A stretch of 64,000 bases of DNA. Source: Cellvibrionaceae bacterium. Its GTDB lineage: Bacteria; Pseudomonadota; Gammaproteobacteria; Pseudomonadales; Cellvibrionaceae. Position 1 is the stretch's first letter. The number at the start of each line of letters is the position of its first letter. The notes under the pieces were generated by a model, which ran no database searches, was not told where the DNA came from, and saw only the letters and a program-made list of their open reading frames with translations. Made by a program: the position numbers and the translations under genes. The stretch spans positions 62,001 through 126,000 of the forward strand of contig JAGKWU010000003.1 of assembly GCA_021151695.1 (NCBI GenBank), written 5' to 3'. Below are positions 16,215-24,972 of this stretch, one piece after another.

Positions 16215-18092
16215 ATGTCCGCCTCTCTCAGGTTCGCGCTGATTGGCAACCCCAATTGCGGCAAAACCTCCCTGTTTAATCGTTTGACTGGCGCTCGCGC
16301 CAAGGTAGCCAACTATCCCGGTGTAACCGTGGAGCGCCGTTCCGGCCCCTTGCAGGGCCTGTCACAACCTGCAGAATTGCTGGATTTACCCGGTACCTAC
16401 AGCCTGTTTGTTACCTCACCCGACGAGCAAGTCGCGCGTGACGTCATACTCGGCAAGATCGCCGGCGAAGCCCAACCCGATGTGCTTATTGCCGTGGTGG
16501 ACGCCACCAACCTGCGCCTGGGGCTGCGTTTGGTGATGGAGCTGAAAACCCTTAATCGCCCTATGATCCTGGCGCTCAACCAAATGGATGCTGCGCGCAG
16601 TCGCGGTATCAGTATCAATACTGCGGGCCTCGCCCGTGCCCTGGAAATACCCGTGGTAGAGACGGTGGCGGTGAAACGCGAAGGCACTGACGAACTGCGC
16701 CGCCTGCTGGATGAATACGCACGCAACCATGAGCAAAATCCTCTTGAGGAAGGTACAGCAACCCTGAGCCTCAGCCAGATAGACGAGCTCAGCCGCGAAG
16801 ACTCCATTGAGACGCTCTATCAGCGCATTGAGGCCATCATGACCGAGCTGGTCATCCAGCCCACAGAACCACCACGCTGGCAGAGCCGCCTGGATGAGCT
16901 GGCCATGCACCCTGTCCTGGGATTGGTTGTGCTGTTCAGTATTTTGCTGGTGGTATTCCAGGCGGTATTTGCCTGGGCCACCCCCATCGCTGATTTGATT
17001 GACGCCAGCTTCGCCGGTTTGGGCGCCCTGCTTGGCGAACATATGCCCGAAGGCATACTCAAGAGTTTTCTGGTGGAAGGATTGATTGCCGGTGTCGGCG
17101 GCGTGCTGGTGTTCCTGCCGCAAATCCTCATACTGTTCTTTTTTATTCTGGTATTGGAAGACACAGGTTATCTCACCCGCGCTGCCTTCCTGCTCGACCG
17201 CCCCATGCGCGGCCTGGGCATTTCAGGACGTTCCTTCATTCCCTTGCTGTCGAGCTTTGCCTGCGCCGTGCCGGGCATTATGTCGACGCGCACTATTTCC
17301 GACCCGCGCGAACGTTTTATTACCATCATGATCGCACCGCTGATGACCTGTTCGGCGCGGCTGCCGGTTTACACCTTGATTATCAGCGCCTTTATCCCGC
17401 GCCAGACGGTTTGGGGAATCTTTAACGTTCAGGGGCTCACGCTCTTTGGCCTCTACTTTGCCGGTGTCGCCAGCGCCGCGCTGGTGGCCTTGATCATGCG
17501 CCGCAACCAGGCGCGTGAAGAGTTTCCCCTGTTGCTGGAATTGCCCAGCTACCGCTGGCCTATGGCCTATCACCTGATAATGGGTTTGAAAGAGCGTGTG
17601 TGGATATTCCTGCGCCGCGTGGGCACCATCATCCTTGCGCTCTCGATTGTGATCTGGTTTCTGGCGAGCTTCCCCGGTGCGCCTGAGGGCGCCACCCAAC
17701 CCGCTATCGAATACAGTTTTGCCGGCCAATTAGGTCACGCCATGCAAACCATTTTTGCGCCCCTGGGCTTTAACTGGCAGATGTGTATTGCGCTTATCCC
17801 TGCGATGGGTGCACGCGAAGTGGCGGTGAGTGCACTGGGCACTGTATACGCCGTGGGTGAAGATAATCTGGATACCGCCCTTGGTGCAGCTCTGTCAGCT
17901 AGCTGGAGCTTACCTGTTGCCCTGGGCTATCTCGCCTGGTTTGTCTATGCGCCGCAGTGCATCTCCACCATTGCTGTGGTGCGCCGCGAAACTAACTCAA
18001 CGAAATCTACATTGTTTTTTGCGGTCTATTTGTTTGCCCTCGCCTATACCGCTGCCTGGTTAACCTACACAGTAGCGAGCATGTTGTTCTGA
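16215..18092 (+). CDS. feoB: Ferrous iron transporter B, short form
   Basis: 625 aa, shorter than the roughly 770 aa of E. coli FeoB. N-terminal G domain: G1 GNPNCGKTS at residues 10-18, G2 region around YPGVTVE, G3 DLPGTYS, G4 LNQMD near residue 119. A helical spacer follows, then the membrane domain with the Gate motifs including CAVPGIMSTRTI and MTCSARLPVYTLII, both with conserved Cys. It imports Fe(II) through the inner membrane. Between feoA and a Cys-rich small membrane protein, with an intrinsic terminator after that. Confidence 0.95.
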   Translation: MSASLRFALIGNPNCGKTSLFNRLTGARAKVANYPGVTVERRSGPLQGLSQPAELLDLPGTYSLFVTSPDEQVARDVILGKIAGEAQPDVLIAVVDATNLRLGLRLVMELKTLNRPMILALNQMDAARSRGISINTAGLARALEIPVVETVAVKREGTDELRRLLDEYARNHEQNPLEEGTATLSLSQIDELSREDSIETLYQRIEAIMTELVIQPTEPPRWQSRLDELAMHPVLGLVVLFSILLVVFQAVFAWATPIADLIDASFAGLGALLGEHMPEGILKSFLVEGLIAGVGGVLVFLPQILILFFFILVLEDTGYLTRAAFLLDRPMRGLGISGRSFIPLLSSFACAVPGIMSTRTISDPRERFITIMIAPLMTCSARLPVYTLIISAFIPRQTVWGIFNVQGLTLFGLYFAGVASAALVALIMRRNQAREEFPLLLELPSYRWPMAYHLIMGLKERVWIFLRRVGTIILALSIVIWFLASFPGAPEGATQPAIEYSFAGQLGHAMQTIFAPLGFNWQMCIALIPAMGAREVAVSALGTVYAVGEDNLDTALGAALSASWSLPVALGYLAWFVYAPQCISTIAVVRRETNSTKSTLFFAVYLFALAYTAAWLTYTVASMLF

Positions 18093-18107
18093 TATGAAGG
18101 TGAAATT

Positions 18108-18278
18108 ATGTGGCAGGAAATAATTGTCGGAGCCTGTGTAATAGCGGCCGTCGTTTTTTTAGTGCGTCGCTGGCTGCCATTTCCAGGCAATAAAAATACC
18201 GGCGATTGTGGCGGCTGCGGAGGCTGCAGTACCAACACAACCCGTTGCAGCAATCCCAATGAAAAAGGCCAGCATTAA
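18108..18278 (+). CDS. FeoB-associated Cys-rich small membrane protein
   Basis: 56 aa: MWQEIIVGACVIAAVVFLVR begins a single membrane helix (residues 4-21), followed by a Gly/Cys-rich tail DCGGCGGCST with a further Cys in TRCSNP. It starts 15 nt after the feoB stop with AAGGTG in front of the ATG. FeoB-linked Cys-rich membrane proteins of this type occur next to many feoB genes and take the place of FeoC; a role in Fe(II) handling is inferred. The C-terminal codons overlap the operon terminator. Confidence 0.75.
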   Translation: MWQEIIVGACVIAAVVFLVRRWLPFPGNKNTGDCGGCGGCSTNTTRCSNPNEKGQH

Positions 18279-18292
18279 GCTGGCCTTTTTTA
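18262..18292 (+). terminator. Terminator of feoAB, bidirectional
   Basis: A 12-bp stem AAAAAGGCCAGC / GCTGGCCTTTTT with loop ATTAA, T-rich on both strands. It overlaps the last codons of the Cys-rich gene and can also stop the convergent lipoprotein gene ending at 18315. Confidence 0.88.
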
Positions 18293-18314
18293 ATAGCTCC
18301 GATACGCCTCAAAC

Positions 18315-20504
18315 TTACTCTACATTCCCCGCACTGACAAAACCAACCAGATTTCCCTGCTTACCCTTGCTATCGGTGATAGTGCCTTTCACACTCCAAA
18401 CGGCAAACTCGCTGGGTATTGGCAAGGTGTTGTCGATCAGAACCCTACCCACAGGCACCGACCAGAAACCACCATCTGCCCACACCGTCAGATCACCTTC
18501 AGTCACCATCCCGGTGAAATGTCGGATCACCGCGTTTGTCTGCACGTCCAGCACATCAAACACGTAGGTTAACGGATAAGAGTTGCCTGCATAGAAAAAT
18601 TGCAAATTCAGCTTGTTAGCATTTTCCTCATCGTTAAAGACATACGCAAAAGGCTTGGTGCGATCGGCAATTATGTTTTTCAAATTTGCCGTCTTACCGT
18701 TATCGCTCAGTTCAATACCGCTAACAGTGCCATTGACATTGGCAAGGTTGCTGTCAGATAACCAGGGCGAATCTGTGTAGTTGAGCAGGTAGGTAAAATA
18801 TTCAAACACATGGTATTCAGTACCGCAGCTCACATCCAATTGGTAGTTGCCCTGGTCATCGGTAAAGCCGTAAGCGGGTAGTGCGCTTTCAGTGTTCTCC
18901 AGGTTGCTCGCAATTACGATGGTTTTGTTTACCGCCTTGTTGTCACTATCCAACACGTTGCCTGACAGTTTGCACAGGGATGGCACTTTGGTTTTGATAA
19001 CAACAGGCTGCTGCGCATTACACGTGGTTGAAAGCGTTAAAGGGACACTCACCGTCGTCAGCAGGTTTTTGTTGTAAAGCGTTAAGGTCGCGCTGGCATC
19101 GACAGCGTTGCTGTCCAGTGAATAAAGTTCTATCTGCACCCGGCCCTGGTCATCGGCGATAAAACTCTCTGCTGAAAAACTGCGTGATTCGTCGTCATCG
19201 TGGACATACACGTAGCTACCAGTGAAAGGAACTCCCGCTTCATCTTGCAATTGAACATAAGCGCAGAGTTTTACCGGCTGATTGAAAACCAATGGGTAAT
19301 CCAGATTCCACCAATTACTCAGGAAAATATCGCTGGTGACTTTGATTTCCACCACGTACTCAGTCCCGTCGCAATCGAAGGCGGTGAAGCCGCTTGGCAC
19401 GAGAGAGCCATCGCTTTTGAACAAAGTCCCCTGTCCCAGCAAATCCCATAAACCGCTGTCGGGGTTGTAGGTATACACAGGCACCTGAAAGCCATCGAGA
19501 CTTGCGCTGGAGTCGCCCATTTGTTTAAGCGCGGGGCAGGATTCGGTTGGTACCTTGCGATTAATAATGACGGGTTCCGCAACCTCTGCCTGAACATTGG
19601 CCGATGTTTTCTGCCGCAATGCACGACTTTTTTGCGCGAGTTTTTTTAGCGAAGCGCCAGTATTGGTGGTGACGTCCGTGTAGTTAAAAGCAACCGACAA
19701 TAATTTATTGCCAGTACTGTCCTGATAAGCACCGGGAAAATATTCTGCCTCGGCGGGGTTATTGGGATTAAAGGCCTGCATTTTTACGTCGACACTGGTG
19801 GTACCCGCCGGTAGCGCCGATTGCGGAATGGAGACGGTAAGTTCGGGGACACTGTTTTGGCCTCCGGCATTGGTGGGAACGCCATCATCCACACTGAAAT
19901 TGAACCCCTGCACCACGGCGCCGGAAATAGTGGTTTTTTGCGAGGCGGGAATAGTGGCCACAGGTAATTGACTCAAACTTGCGCGCACTTCCAACTGCTC
20001 CTGCAGATCGAAGCGGCGAGCGTAATCTGTGTAGCCGGGAGAAGAAATATTGACTACCAGGTAGCGCGCATTATCGCCACTCACCTCGCCCACAAATGGC
20101 AAGCTTTGGTCGAGCTGCAGCGGAGTATCCAACAGCGGTAGCGTCTCGCTGGCAACGACTTGATCGTCATCTGCAAGTAGCGACACTTTTACGTTGACGG
20201 TATCAGGATTATCTATCTCTAACTTATTGCCGTTGCGATCGTGAATTTGTACCACGCCAGAGATCTTGGCGGATTTGACAGCAGCGACTACCGATGAGCT
20301 GGCGCTTGATGTGGTGATAGCTGAAGAACTGCTGGAAAGTGTTGCACCAATGGAAGACTGTGCACTGCTGGTTGAGCTGGAACTGACACCCGGTAAATTA
20401 CCGGTGCCTGACTTGGATGAGCCACCACCACAAGCCGATAGCGCAACAAGCACCATTACAGAAACCAGCGCGCTCTGGCGCCAGCTAATAGGAGACTGAT
20501 TCAT
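18315..20504 (-). CDS. Large lipoprotein with poly-Ser linker, function unknown
   Basis: 729 aa. Signal peptide with lipobox LSAC (Cys near residue 25), a Gly/Ser then Ser-rich linker (residues 26-73), and several repeated beta-rich segments such as AKISGVVQIHDRNGNK, SGNVLDSDNKAVNK and TDDQGNYQLD that resemble carboxypeptidase-regulatory/CNA-B-type folds. Poly-Ser linkers are typical of secreted proteins of Cellvibrio and Saccharophagus. No catalytic motif is visible. It may be a surface-attached adhesion or binding protein. AGAGGGA precedes the ATG. Confidence 0.65.
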   Translation of the reverse strand: MNQSPISWRQSALVSVMVLVALSACGGGSSKSGTGNLPGVSSSSTSSAQSSIGATLSSSSSAITTSSASSSVVAAVKSAKISGVVQIHDRNGNKLEIDNPDTVNVKVSLLADDDQVVASETLPLLDTPLQLDQSLPFVGEVSGDNARYLVVNISSPGYTDYARRFDLQEQLEVRASLSQLPVATIPASQKTTISGAVVQGFNFSVDDGVPTNAGGQNSVPELTVSIPQSALPAGTTSVDVKMQAFNPNNPAEAEYFPGAYQDSTGNKLLSVAFNYTDVTTNTGASLKKLAQKSRALRQKTSANVQAEVAEPVIINRKVPTESCPALKQMGDSSASLDGFQVPVYTYNPDSGLWDLLGQGTLFKSDGSLVPSGFTAFDCDGTEYVVEIKVTSDIFLSNWWNLDYPLVFNQPVKLCAYVQLQDEAGVPFTGSYVYVHDDDESRSFSAESFIADDQGRVQIELYSLDSNAVDASATLTLYNKNLLTTVSVPLTLSTTCNAQQPVVIKTKVPSLCKLSGNVLDSDNKAVNKTIVIASNLENTESALPAYGFTDDQGNYQLDVSCGTEYHVFEYFTYLLNYTDSPWLSDSNLANVNGTVSGIELSDNGKTANLKNIIADRTKPFAYVFNDEENANKLNLQFFYAGNSYPLTYVFDVLDVQTNAVIRHFTGMVTEGDLTVWADGGFWSVPVGRVLIDNTLPIPSEFAVWSVKGTITDSKGKQGNLVGFVSAGNVE

Positions 20505-20765
20505 AAAATTCCCTCTGGGTTATTGAAAAAATTGCGGCAAACCTATGCGGCAATACAAGAACGTATCCATGCATTCACCAGGCGCATGGAGGACACTAGA
20601 CAGTGCAATCTGAATTTAAGCTGAAGTGATAGCAGCCTAACCGAGAATCAAAATAGGCTGCGCAAAAAGAAGTGTGTCCCAGTGCAAATTTTGAAAAAAC
20701 TTTCGCACCTGAAACAACAATACCGTCTCGCTGAATTTGTATTGCAGAAGAGTGAGGCAAAACAA

Positions 20766-21647
20766 TTAATGTTTAGGCAGGTAAGGATTTTCCATTTCAA
20801 TGATGTGTTTCTGATCCTTCATTTTTGCCAAGGCGGTCTTAATACGCGGGTGGCTGTAAAAAAATTTATCGAACTCGCCGTTGCGCAAAATAATGTCCCA
20901 ACCTTTTTCAAGCCGCTGCGCCAACTCTGTGTTATTTTTACTCACAAAAAAATACATAGCGGCAGGGTAGCTCAGCACCAAAGATGGCTCCACTATCAAA
21001 CCATACTCGGCAATCAAACTGCTTTCGCTATCAATTTCAGTAACACCGCGAGGAAAATAATCGAAGCGGCGCGCGGCGAGCATTTTATACAGGTTATCGC
21101 GATTAACGCCTTCCATCACACCAAAACCATTGGCTTTAAGTATGTCCATATCGGGCCAGTGTGCGCCCTGCCCCGCCACCAACCCGCGCAAATCCCGGGC
21201 ACTTGCAATAGCGGAAAATTTAGCCTGGTCTTCTTTGCGGATGACCAACATACGCTTTCCTTCCAGCCCTTTGAAAATCGGCACACGAATAGGACGCAGC
21301 AGTGCCTCACGCTCACGATCAGTAATGGTCCACATGACGTGGTTACCCGACGAGCGCTGCACCTCTGCAATCCAGCGCGCTTGGGAAAACTGGTGGTCGG
21401 CAATGTGCAGAATGATTTCTTCATCCGGCGCCTTGCTCGCCTCGAGGATCATCGTCAGCAATGACACATAATAATTGCCGCCTTGGGTACTGATGAGGGT
21501 ATGCACATCCACCGCGTATTGACGCTGCTGGGCAGCTTGAGTACAAGTGCAATTGAAGGCGAATAACAGGATGAGTAACCAGGCGAACAGCCGCCGGCCA
21601 CTATGGCGAACCGGCACTATAAGTCGGGACAGGAATACACTGGTCAT
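20766..21647 (-). CDS. Periplasmic solute-binding-like protein, paralog 1
   Basis: 293 aa. Signal peptide (residues 15-40, ending CTQA), then a type II periplasmic-binding (SBP_bac_3-like) fold. Family landmarks are LLTMILEASKAPDE, WTITDREREALLRPIRVPIFKGLEGKR in part, GQGAHWPDMDILKANGF, and RFDYFPRGVTEI. It is clearly homologous to the neighbour at 21709 and to 42743-43642. No ABC permease lies beside it, so it may be a sensor-type binding protein instead of a transporter subunit. Ligand unknown. The ATG at 21647 lacks a good ribosome site, so the start is tentative. Confidence 0.65.
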   Translation of the reverse strand: MTSVFLSRLIVPVRHSGRRLFAWLLILLFAFNCTCTQAAQQRQYAVDVHTLISTQGGNYYVSLLTMILEASKAPDEEIILHIADHQFSQARWIAEVQRSSGNHVMWTITDREREALLRPIRVPIFKGLEGKRMLVIRKEDQAKFSAIASARDLRGLVAGQGAHWPDMDILKANGFGVMEGVNRDNLYKMLAARRFDYFPRGVTEIDSESSLIAEYGLIVEPSLVLSYPAAMYFFVSKNNTELAQRLEKGWDIILRNGEFDKFFYSHPRIKTALAKMKDQKHIIEMENPYLPKH

Positions 21648-21708
21648 TGCAGCGCAACCCAGATGAGAGAGGTCCTCTTGAGGTTAGCACAAGGCTGTGG
21701 AGATACTG

Positions 21709-22662
21709 CTATTTTGACGTCACTGGCAGCTCGGGAGGCAAGACCTGCGGATTAATCCAGTAGCGGCTGTCCTGCAGGGGCGTTTCGACCGGGATATCGG
21801 GATTGGCCAGCTCCAGAATCAGGTGTTGGTTTTGCCTGAGTTGCTGCATGGCCCACTGCACGCGCGGCAAACTGAAAAACAGACGGTCAAATTCCCCGGA
21901 ATCAATCAGCTTCGCCAGACCGCGCTCCAGACGGCCTGCCAGATCGCGATTTTGTTTATTAACAAAAAAATACATGGCCGAGGGATAGTGCAATATCAGA
22001 TGAGGTTCAATCATCAATCCGCGATCAGGAATTAAATCCCCCTCAGCCACTATCTCGGTAATGCCTCGCGGAAAGTAATCGAAACGCTTGCCCAGCAACA
22101 TCTTGTACAAACTCTCACGGCTCACGCCGCGCACCACCGGCAACTGGTTCGCCAGCAGAATATTGGTGTCCGGCCACTGCGCGCCCTGGCCGGCGGAGAA
22201 CTTGCCCAACTCCGCCAAACTATTGATTTGGACAAATTTTTGCGCGTCTTCCGTGCGAATCACCAGCATGCGGTAACCCAGCAGGCCTTTAAACAGGGGC
22301 ACGCGGATCGGCTGCAAATTTTGCTCGCGGTCCTTGTTAGTAACAGTCCAGAACACTGAGTTCTGCCGGCCTTTCTGTACCTCGGCAATGGAACGCGCCT
22401 GGGTGAGTACTTCCGACGCAAACACCAGCTCGATTTTTTCATCGGGTGCTTTACTGGCGTCCAGTACCATTCGCAGCAATCGCACAAAATAGTCGCCATC
22501 GCCCGGGATAATCATGGGAATATCGACACTGTACAGGCGCTCCGGTACCGCCGCTATAGACATACCGGTCAGCAGACAGAGAAGTACGCAAAGCATCTGG
22601 CGGAGCATCTGACAATAGCTATGCAATATGATCACTCGATATAGTGGTTGAGCATTGAGCAT
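21709..22662 (-). CDS. Periplasmic solute-binding-like protein, paralog 2
   Basis: 317 aa, same family and order of motifs as paralog 1: RMVLDASKAPDEK, WTVTNKDREQNLQPIRVPLF, GQGAQWPDTNILLANQLP, RFDYFPRGITEI, YPSAMYFFVNKQNRDLAGRLE. The signal peptide core is MLCVLLCLLTGMSIAA; an alternative ATG at 22608 would give a shorter, more usual N-terminus. It is 61 bp upstream of paralog 1 on the same strand, a probable tandem duplication and operon. It diverges from the permease gene at 22786. Ligand unknown. Confidence 0.65.
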   Translation of the reverse strand: MLNAQPLYRVIILHSYCQMLRQMLCVLLCLLTGMSIAAVPERLYSVDIPMIIPGDGDYFVRLLRMVLDASKAPDEKIELVFASEVLTQARSIAEVQKGRQNSVFWTVTNKDREQNLQPIRVPLFKGLLGYRMLVIRTEDAQKFVQINSLAELGKFSAGQGAQWPDTNILLANQLPVVRGVSRESLYKMLLGKRFDYFPRGITEIVAEGDLIPDRGLMIEPHLILHYPSAMYFFVNKQNRDLAGRLERGLAKLIDSGEFDRLFFSLPRVQWAMQQLRQNQHLILELANPDIPVETPLQDSRYWINPQVLPPELPVTSK

Positions 22663-22785
22663 AGTCTGTTCGGCGCCTCACCCACAGAAAACTTATGCAA
22701 GATGACACGACTTTGCACCTGCCGTATAGTCGCTGGCAAAGGTCCCGCTTTTCATAAGGTCTCACTGCCCATAAGGATTAAGCCC

Positions 22786-23889
22786 ATGCACTACAAGTTG
22801 GAAACCCGCACGTTTCTCCTGTTTTTGGCCATAGTCACTGTCGGGTTTTTGATGATGCTCAAACCCTTCTTCGGGTCGATTTTTTGGGCCTGTGCATTGG
22901 CAGTCATCTTTTATCCCCTCAAACAAAAACTTCTCCATCGTTGGCCCGGGCGCCGCAACCTGGCATCCCTCGTTACGCTTGGGCTCTGTGTGATAGTGGT
23001 TATCTTGCCCATGGCCATCGTTATCAGCTCGGTCGTTAATGAGGGGTTGGGGCTTTACGACAAGTTACAGGCGGGCACTGTCAGCCCCGCCCAGGCCATA
23101 GAGCATTTGCACTCGCGCTTCCCACAGGTGCAAACGCTGATGAATCGCCTGGGCATGAACGTAGAAAGCCTCAAAGCCGACGCGATCAATGCGGCACTGG
23201 CTAGTGGTAAATACCTTGCCCAGCACACCTTCGATATAGGCCAAAACGCCTTTACCTTTCTGCTCAACCTGGCGCTCATGCTCTACATCACCTTCTTTAT
23301 GCTGCGCGACGGCCACAAACTGCTGGACCTTATGATGCGCGCGCTACCACTGGAAGACAGCCGGGAACGCATGCTCTTCGCACTCTTTGCCGAAGTTACC
23401 CGCGCCACCATCAAAGGCAACATTGTGATCGCCATAGTCCAAGGCACTCTGGGGGGTATTACACTGGCGCTACTGGGGGTTAACGGCGCCCTGCTCTGGG
23501 GTGTACTTATGGCGCTGGCGTCGCTGATCCCCAGCATAGGCTCTGCGCTCGTGTGGGTGCCAATTGCGCTTTGGCTGCTGGCCACTGGTGACGCCACCGC
23601 GGCCATTATCCTGGTGGTTGTCGGGGCCGGGGTGATCGGCCTGATCGACAACCTGTTGCGTCCCATCCTCGTGGGCCGCGATACCAAGCTGCCAGATTAC
23701 CTGGTACTGCTCTCCACCCTCGGCGGCATCGCCCTCTTTGGGGTTAACGGCTTTGTGATAGGCCCGCTGGTGGCGGCGGTATTCCTGGCCTTCTGGGGGA
23801 TATTTATCCGCGAGATCAACGTACTGGTACCCGACCAACAGCCGCAGCCCCCGGAGGAAAGCAAAACCCCGCCAACATCTGCGCCCTAA
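22786..23889 (+). CDS. AI-2E/PerM family membrane permease
   Basis: 367 aa. Eight or so helices with the family pattern: two N-terminal helices ending FWACALAVIFYPLKQ, a long soluble segment (residues 90-150), then helices including FTFLLNLALMLYITFFMLRD, IVQGTLGGITLALLGVNGALLWG, SLIPSIGSALVWVP and DNLLRPILVG. Family members export or exchange small solutes; some are linked to AI-2, others to Na+/H+ exchange. The substrate is not deducible. The frame extends upstream to 22648, but the ATG at 22786 has AAGGA in front and begins the first helix. Confidence 0.85.
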   Translation: MHYKLETRTFLLFLAIVTVGFLMMLKPFFGSIFWACALAVIFYPLKQKLLHRWPGRRNLASLVTLGLCVIVVILPMAIVISSVVNEGLGLYDKLQAGTVSPAQAIEHLHSRFPQVQTLMNRLGMNVESLKADAINAALASGKYLAQHTFDIGQNAFTFLLNLALMLYITFFMLRDGHKLLDLMMRALPLEDSRERMLFALFAEVTRATIKGNIVIAIVQGTLGGITLALLGVNGALLWGVLMALASLIPSIGSALVWVPIALWLLATGDATAAIILVVVGAGVIGLIDNLLRPILVGRDTKLPDYLVLLSTLGGIALFGVNGFVIGPLVAAVFLAFWGIFIREINVLVPDQQPQPPEESKTPPTSAP

Positions 23890-23936
23890 TCTGCTAGAAT
23901 CGCCGGCCTTTTATTCCTCCAAGCCGAGATGATTCC

Positions 23937-24557
23937 ATGTCAGACAAGTACAACACTATCGAACTGCGCGCCAGCTACGGCGTAGGTCGCCAAATGGGCG
24001 AACAACTAGCCTCCAATCCGTTTGACGGCGTAGACGCCGACGCCGTAGCCCAGGGCGTACTGGACGCCCTGAATGGCAAAGACAGCCAGGTTGCGCGCCC
24101 CGAGCTGGAAGAAGCCTTCCGCACCATAGGCACCAAGATGCAAGAGAAAATGGAACAGAAAGCCAAGGCGCAAGCCAAAGTAGGCGAGCTGTTCCTGGCG
24201 GACAACGCCAAGAAAGACGGCATCACTGTCACCGCCTCAGGCCTGCAATACGAAGTAATCACCGCCGGCACAGGTGCCATCCCCACCGCGCAATCCAAAG
24301 TAAAAACCCACTACCACGGCACCCTGATCGACGGCACCGTGTTCGACTCTTCTTACAACCGTGGCCAGCCCATCGACTTCCCGGTAGGCGGCGTAATCGC
24401 TGGCTGGACTGAGGCCCTGCAGCTTATGCCTGTAGGCTCCAAGTGGCGTTTGTACATTCCGCATAACCTGGCTTATGGCGAGCGCGGTGCAGGTGCGAGT
24501 ATTCCACCATTCTCGGCGTTGATTTTTGATGTTGAGTTGTTGGAAATCGTTGGTTAA
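23937..24557 (+). CDS. FKBP-type peptidyl-prolyl isomerase
   Basis: 206 aa, the FklB/Mip-like layout without a signal peptide: an N-terminal dimerisation helix region (residues 1-85, with YGVGRQMGEQL) and a C-terminal FKBP domain (residues 100-205) with VKTHYHGTLIDGTVFDSSY, PVGGVIAGWTEAL, GSKWRLYIPHNLAYGERG and IPPFSALIFDVELLEI. It catalyses proline isomerisation during folding. The lack of a leader points to the cytosol, as for E. coli FklB. Single gene. Confidence 0.92.
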   Translation: MSDKYNTIELRASYGVGRQMGEQLASNPFDGVDADAVAQGVLDALNGKDSQVARPELEEAFRTIGTKMQEKMEQKAKAQAKVGELFLADNAKKDGITVTASGLQYEVITAGTGAIPTAQSKVKTHYHGTLIDGTVFDSSYNRGQPIDFPVGGVIAGWTEALQLMPVGSKWRLYIPHNLAYGERGAGASIPPFSALIFDVELLEIVG

Positions 24558-24579
24558 TACCAAAGCCCCTGTATGTGTT

Positions 24580-24875
24580 CCCAAGCTGGAGCTTGGGGCG
24601 CTCAGCTTGAGCGTGAGTGAGATCCGAAGGGGAGTCGTCATCCTCGCGTAGCGGGGATCCAGCTCTTGCTTTTGATCTTTTCCTAAGTTCAACCTAGGAA
24701 CACGCAGCTGTTTCGCCCTGCAGGGCGACTCACTTTTCTTTGCTTGCACAAAGAAAAGTAAGCAAAAGAAAGTGCACCCCGTTCGCGTCTGTTTCCTGCG
24801 CGCTTCAGAAAATTGCTGTCGTTCCGACGCGACATCCCTGTCGCGACGTCACTCAAGCGCACGTCCTGTGCGCTT
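24580..24875. repeat. Mosaic of inverted repeats between the FKBP gene and rdgC
   Basis: The 415-bp gap holds no convincing gene but at least four perfect stem-loops: 24580-24597 (CCCAAGCT / AGCTTGGG), 24732-24759 (ACTTTTCTTTG / CAAAGAAAAGT), 24828-24845 (CGCGACA / TGTCGCG) and 24855-24875 (AAGCGCAC / GTGCGCTT). Around 24636-24663 is a REP-like unit (GTCATCCTCGCGTAGCGGGG). The block with the TTTCTTTG stem resembles an element seen in many gammaproteobacterial intergenic regions and often misread as small ORFs (recalled from memory, not searched). Confidence 0.65.
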
Positions 24876-24972
24876 ACCACCAATTTTCTTCCAGTGCTCG
24901 GGACGCTCGCAGGGGCCCCGGTTCGGTGCCACCTGCAAATCTTGTGTCTGATTTATTTTTGGAAGCCGTTTC

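Noticed and set aside
16416..17123. 235-aa minus-strand frame inside feoB
   Set aside because: Antisense shadow of FeoB; no start context and Gln/His-rich composition typical of reversed coding DNA.
20682..21464. 260-aa plus-strand frame over the solute-binding-like gene
   Set aside because: Antisense shadow; the minus-strand product has a signal peptide and two paralogs in the window.
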